A stretch of 64,000 nt of DNA, taken from contig JAWNZC010000413.1 of assembly GCA_035771165.1 (NCBI GenBank), positions 310,001-374,000 of the forward strand, given 5' to 3'. The stretch comes from Paragorgia papillata. Its lineage: Eukaryota > Cnidaria > Anthozoa > Scleralcyonacea > Coralliidae. Below are positions 57,236 to 64,000 of this stretch, piece after piece. Every line of letters starts with the position of its first letter. Positions within the stretch are counted from its first letter, which is position 1. A model generated the notes under the pieces. That model was not told the origin of the DNA. It ran no database searches and was given only the letters and a program-made list of their open reading frames with translations. Both the position numbers and the translations under genes were made by a program.

Positions 57236-58060
57236 TTATATGAAGTTTCCGTATTCCTTCATCATATCCTTATTAATTTTTACAATCTCGGCTGGCAATA
57301 ATGGTCCATGGACAATTTTAATCCCATATATTTTTCCTTTTAGCTGGGTACTATTTGAGGGGGCTCCACTCAATCTTTTATTTAAAAATACAGATCCAAA
57401 TGGACTACCTATATCTGCAAGGTCAGATATGAATTCTGATCCTGCCAACTTTTTGCTATTTAAATACACACAGGATCCAGTCCCCAGCCAATGGCAGGAA
57501 ATTAAGTGTTTGCTAAGAATGCTATGGGGACCAACAATATCTATGGTTTTTTTATTGCTTTGCATTAAACCACCAACTATTAATTTGGAGTAAGAGTAGG
57601 ATTTAAAGCTAAGATATTTATCATAATTACCATTATCATTCCCAATAAGATAACACCAATCGTCAGGAACTGATGTATCTACTACCGCGCAAACAACAAA
57701 AACAGAAACATCATTAAACTGCATATCAGTGTTGCAAAAACACATGTAGTTTCCTCCTGTGTTTTCAATGTAATCTGTGCCTGGACCAATGGGATCTGAG
57801 CCAAATGTTGGAGCATGGTTTTTATCATCTTGCCATAAAACAGAGTTTCCACTCCGGGCTTGGGTTATTCTTTTTACCCCACCGGCTGTTTCAAAGGTTT
57901 TGACAGCTTTTGTTATGTTAAGGTCAAAAACAGTTTTGTAATTTTCATCAGGTGTTAGGGAAAGGTTTTTTAACTTTCGTTCAATTTCTCTAATTTTCTT
58001 TTCCATGTCAAACTCTTCAAATGATCTCCTTTGTCTGCCATATCCATAATAATAACTCAT
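57236..58060 (-). CDS. Lectin-like (ConA/LamG-fold) protein, putative surface spike
   Basis: 274 residues. It starts MSYYYGYGRQRRSFEEFD, sharing MSYYYGY with the collagen-like protein. A short coiled coil follows (MEKKIREIERKLKNL, residues 19-33), then a 230-residue beta-rich domain with LIGNDNGNYDKYLSF, HWLGTGSCVYLNSKK and GKIYGIKIVHG, typical of LamG/pentraxin-like jelly rolls. Likely a carbohydrate-binding attachment protein. The C-terminal part is conserved in element 1 (1-273). Start TTTAAATAAATAATG. Confidence 0.65.
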   Translation of the reverse strand: MSYYYGYGRQRRSFEEFDMEKKIREIERKLKNLSLTPDENYKTVFDLNITKAVKTFETAGGVKRITQARSGNSVLWQDDKNHAPTFGSDPIGPGTDYIENTGGNYMCFCNTDMQFNDVSVFVVCAVVDTSVPDDWCYLIGNDNGNYDKYLSFKSYSYSKLIVGGLMQSNKKTIDIVGPHSILSKHLISCHWLGTGSCVYLNSKKLAGSEFISDLADIGSPFGSVFLNKRLSGAPSNSTQLKGKIYGIKIVHGPLLPAEIVKINKDMMKEYGNFI

Positions 58061-58142
58061 TATTTATTTAAAGTTAAAAAAATCTTTAACATTTTTGTTA
58101 AAAATTTTTGGAAAAATAAAAAATCTTGAAAATTTTGGTTTT

Positions 58143-58391
58143 TTAGTATTTTTTAACTCTTTTAATTTTTTTGTGGTGTTTATCAACATGCTTGTCTAGC
58201 TCTTTTTCAATTGGAAAGCTTTCAAAACATGTTGCACATTTGTATTTAATTTTAACAAATGTTATTTCTTTATGTGTAACCTTTACATGTAACCTTAGTG
58301 CTGTTTTTGTTTTAAAAAAACATTCAGAACAAATGAATGTTACACCGTTTGGTAAGCTAGGAACATATGAATTTACTCTATGCTTAGACAT
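58143..58391 (-). CDS. C2H2 zinc-finger protein, right end
   Basis: 82 residues with two fingers: FICSECFFKTKTALRLHVKV then TH, and CATCFESFPIEKELDKHVDK then HH. It is a paralogue of 39352-39582 and, like it, reads inward from its end of the element. Start AAAAAAAAGAATG, the same unusual start context as the paralogue, so the two may be co-regulated. Confidence 0.7.
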   Translation of the reverse strand: MSKHRVNSYVPSLPNGVTFICSECFFKTKTALRLHVKVTHKEITFVKIKYKCATCFESFPIEKELDKHVDKHHKKIKRVKKY

Positions 58392-58503
58392 TCTTTTTTT
58401 TGGGTTTTTAAAACTTAAACATACAATTTAAAAAACTTTTGAAAAACTTTTGGAAAACTTAAAAAAAATATACAAAATATAAAAAATTACAGAAAATTAA
58501 AAA

Positions 58504-58704
58504 TTAAAAAACTGTATCATATACACCAGTTCTAACTAACATTTGGACTTTTGTTTCGCCTGGGTGTATATAGTTACAAACTGTTTTAGGGTTTGTACTT
58601 TTGTTAAAATATATAATGTTTGGTTTTCCACCTGGGTATTTTGTAAAACCTACCCACATACATTTTTCTTTGTCTGGACATATGTTACTTCGTTTTGTAT
58701 TCAT
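58504..58704 (-). CDS. Small Cys-containing protein next to the right end
   Basis: 66 residues (CPDKEKCMWVGF, YIHPGETKVQMLVRTGVY). Late-type start TTAAATAAATG. It is the outermost gene of element 2. Three cysteines could form a small metal-binding knuckle; no family recognised. Confidence 0.4.
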   Translation of the reverse strand: MNTKRSNICPDKEKCMWVGFTKYPGGKPNIIYFNKSTNPKTVCNYIHPGETKVQMLVRTGVYDTVF

Positions 58705-58734
58705 TTATTTAAAAAAGTTTTAAAAACTTTGGCA

Positions 58735-58925
58735 GCCATTTTTTAAAAAATTTTGAAACCCCAACCCCAAAAAATTTTGAAAACCCCAACCCCAAAAATT
58801 TTGGCGGCCATTTTGAAAAAAAATTTTGAAAACCCCAACCCCAAAAACTTTGGCAGCCATTTTGGAAAAATTTTCAAAACCCCAACCCCAAAAAATTTTG
58901 GCGGCCATTTTGGAAAAACCAGGGG
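58735..58925. repeat. Subterminal repeats, right end
   Basis: Four or five copies of GGCGGCCATTTTGGAAAAA-type and AACCCCAACCCCAAAAATTT-type segments. The left end has about two, in inverted orientation (39194-39330). Confidence 0.75.
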
Positions 58926-58974
58926 GTTTAAAATATTTTAAAAATGTTTTAGTACTTGTCCCAGGATCGGCCAG

Positions 58975-59052
58975 GGGGGTTAGAATATTTTAAAAAATGG
59001 GGGTTTGAAAATGTTTAGGTATATGTCCCAGAATCGGCCTTTTAACACTACT
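58975..59052 (-). repeat. Right terminal inverted repeat of element 2
   Basis: Reverse complement of the left repeat with one mismatch. A second, degenerate copy of the terminal motif (GGCCGATCCTGGGACAAGTA on the minus strand) lies just inside it at about 58950-58972. Confidence 0.95.
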
Positions 59053-59058
59053 AACATA
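59053..59058. repeat. Target-site duplication of element 2, right copy
   Basis: AACATA, identical to 39110-39115. Confidence 0.9.
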
Positions 59059-61613
59059 TACACTAGTTTTTCAAGTTTCTCCAGACACTCTTAGGGTACA
59101 TCATGGCAATTACATCAAGAAATTACTTACCAATATTTTTACTATCCAACTCCAATAATGCATTTGGTGTCAATGTACATTGTACAGTAGACTAGAAAAT
59201 GGAAATGACATACAATCAGGGACCAAGACCAGCTGACAACTTGACAGTTGAAAAAGTATAAAATAAAACATATTTCAAAAAATAATGCCATTCTGAAAAC
59301 CCAAGGTACGGTAGTTGAGTTAAAACAATTGCAACTACTGTAAAATTATTTCACTTGTTTTAACTCTTATCTTGAGTTTCCAAGATGGCATTATTTAAAT
59401 TATTTTTTGTTCTACTGTATACAACCAAGAGTTTCATTAATTTTGAAAGGTGACTAAGCTGCTAAACTAAAAGCTGACACCATATCTGAATACTTAACAA
59501 AATTTAACTTTAATAGGCAGGGATGATTTGGAAAGTAGCTACCAGAGTTCACTAGCTTATAACAAAATCCTTGAAAATACAGTATAAATCATTAACAGAC
59601 TAAAAATCTTAGTCTAGTTAGTGAAGATGACTTATAATATCTTAACCCCTTTTAATCCAGGTGCTCTTCCACATCAAATAAAATTGCCTGATGTTTTATT
59701 TAACAGCTACAGTAGAATAAAAGGTGGCCAACAAGCAATAAAGAGTATAAAGAATTTATAATAGCAGAATGTACTTTTTGCTGTAAGATCTTTTTTGTAA
59801 GATTTGAAACAAATTGTTTTTATAATCAAAAAAACATTTTCCAAACAACTGAACCTGATTACAGCCTGGGTCATACTGTAACATGTGTAGCAAGTTGCAG
59901 TGAACTAGTCTTACACACTGCAACTTGTCGTGTAGCATTCCAAAAAGTAGAAGCTGCTTGCTGCCTGCTTCTACTTTCTCTGTAACACAATGCAATTTTT
60001 TTTTCATGATGAGCCTACAATCATTGCTAAGATTAGTTGAAACAACTTGAGCAAGTAATGCCATGCTAATTGATAAGCACGATGACTCAAAGGAACCTGT
60101 CCAGTCCTTTTGCACCTTTTCCAAAATACTGTATGTTGTCAAATACTGTACTAGTATATTTTTCCAAAAACCTAGACAGTAAACCAGATTTTTGATTAGG
60201 GCTAGAGTTTTTGTTGTTGTTAGGTTATCGAGAAGATTGTTGTTAGGTTATCGACAATATACATTGTATTTTGGAAAAGCCTCGCAAGGACTGGATGGGT
60301 CCCTTTCAGTAATCCCTTTTACAATTTAGGTCAAGTAAATTGTCACACACCCCTTTCAATGTTGTTACTCAAAACATGTTATATGTATTAATAATGGCAG
60401 ATGTCTGAGTGCAAATTGCATGTTTTGAGTTTCACAACATCGAAGCAGGGGGAGGGAGCATTAAACCATCACATGTTAAGCTGTTAGCCTCCAACAATTT
60501 TGTCAATGTATGATTATAGGTGAAATCTGCATAGTATGAAGTATGTTTATGCCATACAAACCACTCAATATTTTAAATAAAAGAACTATCTTTCAATGTT
60601 CAAAAGTAGCATTGTAGCAATAGACAAATAATAATCATTAACCATCAAACATTAATCAGGAGAGGACAAAGTAAAGCGAAACAGCAAAAGATGACTTACC
60701 CCAGCCATGCAGAGATGATTTTTCACTCTCCAAACTTTCATAAAGTTTCAGGCTTTTGAAGCATGTAGTTATGCGATTCCCCTGCTATTGAAAAATCCGG
60801 TATCTGTAAGGAAAATGACAAAATCCAAGCTTCTGTCAGTCGACAAGACGTTAAGAAAGATCAACTGCCACAACCTCTTTGATCTAACTAAAGCCCAAAG
60901 ATATATCAATATTAACAGAATTACTTACCTTCAATAGTTTGGCTGCTCGTTGACAAACGATACGACAAATATTCCCACAAGCAGTGAAGTCATTTTTAGA
61001 AACAGAGTAGGCAGGAAACTTCGATAGCCCGGACTAGAATGAAGCAGATGTCTTCATGTTCTTGGATCAAAACAACAATACGTGAACACGAGAAAGAAAC
61101 TCGTCAAGATGGAGGTGACAGATATCCCATGATGCTTTGCGTGTGGTGCTCGTTCCCAGTCTATGGCGCCAACACATTTGTCGTTCCCATGAATTTTCAC
61201 ACCAATTCGCCACTCGGCCAATACATAAGCTTATGTTTATGATATATTAAGAAATTGGTATTTTATGGGAAATTTTCCTAACGGATGTGGACTGTGCTAC
61301 ACGTTGTTTGCAATTTTTTTATTATATTGGCATAACAGATTGTTTACATGTTTTAATATTGCTTTATATATTTGTTATAATTTTCAATTTTTTCATGACT
61401 GATGCACTTTTACATATTGTAGTTTCTTCACCTAGGGGGGCGGGGGAGCTGTTTTAGATCCCAATTTAGGTTAAAAACTATCACACATAGTTGTAACTGT
61501 CAGTCTCCCACAATTTAAAAGTTATCAAAGTTCTCAAAAATTATAAAGTTGCTGTTACCAGGTTGGTATGGAAAACCTATGGGCTCAACCCATATCAATG
61601 CCATTTCCCTATA
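59059..61613. other. Non-coding host flank
   Basis: No gene, splice-supported exon or repeat structure that I can support. It contains a GGTTATCGA direct repeat near 60220-60255. Confidence 0.45.
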
Positions 61614-61842
61614 AAAGTAAAACTATGGAAATTCTATGGTACTTAATGGGCTTATCATCCCCATAGCTTTTCCGTATTGTGTGTAACATAGACTCGCCAT
61701 CCCATGTATTTTCCATACCTTGAAATTTAGCGAAAAAGTGCACCATAGTAGTCCCATATACCATCGTACCTTCCCATAGGATTCACATCTATGGGTCACA
61801 TATGGCCCATTAAGTACCATAGAATTTCCATAGTTTTACTTT
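61614..61842. mobile_element. Short palindromic MITE-like element
   Basis: Perfect 38-bp inverted repeats (AAAGTAAAACTATGGAAATT on the left, ACCATAGAATTTCCATAGTT within the right one) enclose 150 bases rich in CCATA. No target duplication was identified. Similar TATGG-rich sequence lies at 36850-37290. Confidence 0.6.
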
Positions 61843-61943
61843 GATAAGGGAAGCACCCATCCGTACCATATTACAAAGATCAAATAGACAAAGATTGGTT
61901 TGAACCATCAAAGTTTATTCGTTCAATCTCGATTCAGAAAGAT

Positions 61944-62438
61944 ATGGCATGGTTCTTAGCTCGCTTCTACACGCCCAGATTGTTTCCTGTAACATTCAGC
62001 CACTGTGGTGTAAGTAAGCAGTTTTTACCCAGCTGGAGTGGATTCAATGCCCAGATCTCACGCGTGTCCCCACCCGTTACTACCGTCGGCTACTATCCGA
62101 TGCTCAATGGTTCGCCAAATGAATATAGTACCATCTACACGGTGATGAAGAACCTCCAGACGATGATGATAGGCCTTTAGAAGCACAGTGTCATCACTTT
62201 TGATCTCGCTATATACATGAAGGCAAAGGAGATACAGTGGAAGCTGCTTGAAAAATTCAAGGACATTGTAATTCGAATGGGTGGCTTTCATATTGCCCTA
62301 AACTATCTATCAGTTATTGGAAAGATGTTTCAGGATAGTGGTATAGAAGACCTCTTCATAGAACGGATGAAAACTGCCCGGAGATATTTGGTTCCAAACA
62401 TGAGTTTTTCAAAACATGGCCGGGAGAAAAGAGTCTGA
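61944..62438 (+). pseudogene. Decayed repeat-gene fragment, later part
   Basis: Two adjoining frames encode FLPSWSGFNAQI, VGYYPMLNGSP, and then YMKAKEIQWKLLEKFKDIVI and RMGGFHIALNYLSVIGKMFQ with DSGIEDLF. The segments match, from memory, the middle of the same uncharacterised repeat protein whose earlier part is at 36266-36840 on the same strand. An in-frame stop near 62178 breaks it. Confidence 0.45.
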
Positions 62439-62824
62439 GTACGAGTATGGTTGATGACGTCAAATCGGGACAAGCTGTATTTTCGACTATAGTTGTTTAC
62501 TTTACAATTGCGGACAAAATAACCTTCGCGGTGTGTTTTATTCGAGTGTTTCAACAAACCAGTTAATGGCATAAACTCAGAGAATGGTATAACACTTCAC
62601 AGGAAGGCTTACACTAAAGGTTTAAGATTGGAGGCAAGAGAAAGACGCCAACTTTGCGTTGTTAACTTATTAAGCGCAAACGCACACAAAGTGTAAGCCA
62701 GTACATCGGTTTCGCTGGAAGAGTAGTTTTCCAGTACAAGATAAGCTCTATATCTCGTATATAGAAATGGATGGTATTAGAGTAACGTTCTACCCACCAG
62801 CATCTGCTCCACACGGTCACCAAA
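62439..62824. other. Non-coding host DNA
   Basis: Nothing that I can support in this stretch. Confidence 0.4.
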
Positions 62825-63176
62825 AGGGGCTGTTTATATGAGAGGCGAGTTAGCCCGGTAAGCGGGATGGCCCAGTAAGCGAGATCTCACTGTGTAGTTA
62901 TTTTCCTGTTAAAAATTCCTCTGCGTTTATATGGCCAAACGGGCTAGCCCAGTTAGCGAGATCTCACTTGAAAGAGTAGATTGAAAGAAGCGAGATCTCG
63001 GTTACCGGGATGATTTTTCAAAGGGATGCCGACGCCATCTATTGTTTTGACTAAAATCATCCCTGATCCCGGTAGGTGGGATGAAATTCGTTCATATAAA
63101 CGCGAGCCAGAAATTATCTCGCTCACCGGGCTATCCCGCTTACCGAGATGACACGCCTCTCATATAAACAGCCCCC
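62825..63176. mobile_element. Fold-back/MITE-like element
   Basis: Ends are inverted repeats of about 60 bases with mismatches, starting GGGGCTGTTTATATGAGAGG. Internally it repeats AGCGAGATCTCAC and GCCCGGTAAGCGGGAT-type words. No coding capacity. The target duplication is unclear. Confidence 0.6.
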
Positions 63177-63859
63177 AAGAAGCGCTTTAAGGGCGAGCGA
63201 TCCGAGTCACACAGTGAGAAATCAACAAACCCGTTTTATATTGTAATTTAATGCATTTTTTCCACAAATATGGACCCTCGGTATAATAACTTTTTAGATA
63301 TTTAGGAAATACGAAGAAGAGTCAAATACCACTGAAAAATCACAATCTTCCATATACCCTTGAAATACATCTACTCTTGAATATTTAATGAAAACAAAAC
63401 AAAACAAAACAAGCAGTCTGATATCGTCCTGTCAAGCACCTTGTCAGCTGCATGTCTTACACTGGACCACTGATATTTTTCTCTTTACAGCTTTTACGTA
63501 AGTCTGTTACAGCTGAGGATAATTGGGCCTTAAGCCCTTTATAACATATTCATCTCTAGCCTCATCCGTAGGCAACTCTGTATTTATCTCCGTTTCTGTA
63601 ATTTCCAGAGTCTGTTTATGTTTTAGCTAATTTGCGGTCTGACAGGACCGACAGGTAAAACACTTTTGCCATTGATAAATTATAATATTTATTGGCATAC
63701 CAGGAATACAATTTTAATGATCTTCCAAACTGTAGCTTTATTATATAGATACGAATACGCAGAAAACCCTAATCATACCAACCACAGTAAATAGCTGTAA
63801 AGCTCGAGAAAAAGGTCGGTGGTTCATGTATAAACGCGAGAATTAAGGCAGCTGACAAG
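63177..63859. other. Upstream region of the right-edge exon
   Basis: No gene seen; a (AAAAC)n run lies at about 63390-63410. It may contain the promoter of the following gene. Confidence 0.35.
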
Positions 63860-64000
63860 ATGTTCGACATAACGACATATGCTTGTTTTGTTTTCATTAT
63901 ATTTTCATGCTCGATGTATTCAGATGATCTGCAAGGTTGTGGATTTTCAGGAGCACTTCTTTCTAATTCTAAATATCTAAAAAAGTTATTTTACCTGGAG
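63860..64000 (+). CDS. Start of a possible secreted or membrane protein, cut by the window
   Basis: From ATG at 63860 the frame stays open for all 47 codons to the edge. Residues 4-20 are hydrophobic (ITTYACFVFIIFSCSMYS), a good signal peptide, followed by DDLQGCGFSGALLSNSKYL. This is the only candidate for an ordinary host gene. Identity not recognised. Confidence 0.4.
   Translation, partial: MFDITTYACFVFIIFSCSMYSDDLQGCGFSGALLSNSKYLKKLFYLE

Larger units (their letters stand above)
39116..59052 (-). mobile_element. Polinton/Maverick element 2, complete
   Basis: 19,937 bp with 78-bp terminal inverted repeats (one mismatch seen), AG...CT termini and a perfect 6-bp target duplication AACATA. 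It encodes pPolB, integrase, packaging ATPase, both capsid proteins, a primase, fibre-like proteins and about a dozen smaller conserved proteins, all in open frames. This is the condition expected of a recently inserted and potentially functional provirus-like element. Confidence 0.95.

Noticed and set aside
59756..60142. 128-codon minus-strand frame in the right flank
   Set aside because: No recognisable motif, no splice signals or repeat-family match; kept as non-coding.

Overview
The window is eukaryotic nuclear DNA from an AT-rich animal genome, most likely a cnidarian and probably an anthozoan (inferred from intron-containing transposase-like genes, GIY-YIG Penelope elements, CR1-like LINEs with 2A motifs and small hammerhead repeats). 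It is dominated by two large virus-like DNA transposons of the Polinton/Maverick class lying in opposite orientation. No ordinary host gene is convincingly complete. A signal-peptide exon at the very right edge is the only candidate.

Element 1 (positions 1 to 17058, left end outside the window) and element 2 (39116 to 59052, complete, 19,937 bp) share one gene set in mirror order: protein-primed-type family B DNA polymerase, SAP/NUMOD-like DNA-binding proteins, a myristoylation-motif protein, two membrane-segment proteins, an rve integrase, a C-terminally anchored protein, a zinc-ribbon protein, two small hydrophobic proteins, penton-like minor capsid protein, A32-type packaging ATPase, double-jelly-roll-type major capsid protein, a basic membrane protein, PriCT-2 proteins and surface-type proteins. 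Element 2 has a 6-bp target duplication (AACATA), a 78-bp terminal inverted repeat with one mismatch, and every reading frame open. It adds an archaeo-eukaryotic-type primase, a collagen-like protein and a lectin-like protein that look like a fibre apparatus. Element 1 is decaying: its polymerase, its 440-residue membrane protein, a leftmost gene and one PriCT-2 copy are broken. Its right end (17058) sits inside a Penelope-like GIY-YIG reading frame.

Both elements carry virus-like expression signals: an early-type box (TATAATAAAAGA) or a late-type box (AATAAATG) directly at start codons, and hairpins at gene 3' ends. A short-repeat tract occupies the same intergenic position in both.

The 22 kb between the elements (17059 to 39109) is nested mobile DNA: a Penelope fragment with a hammerhead-like fold, a Tnp2/EnSpm-like transposase gene with six in-phase exons and one frameshift, a truncated LINE with two 2A-type motifs, a second multi-exon transposon-derived gene, a Mutator-like non-autonomous element with 9-bp target duplication, and small retrozyme copies with hammerhead ribozymes beside a long (TA)n tract. 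The right flank (59059 to 64000) holds fold-back elements, a decayed repeat-gene fragment and the start of a possible secreted protein.
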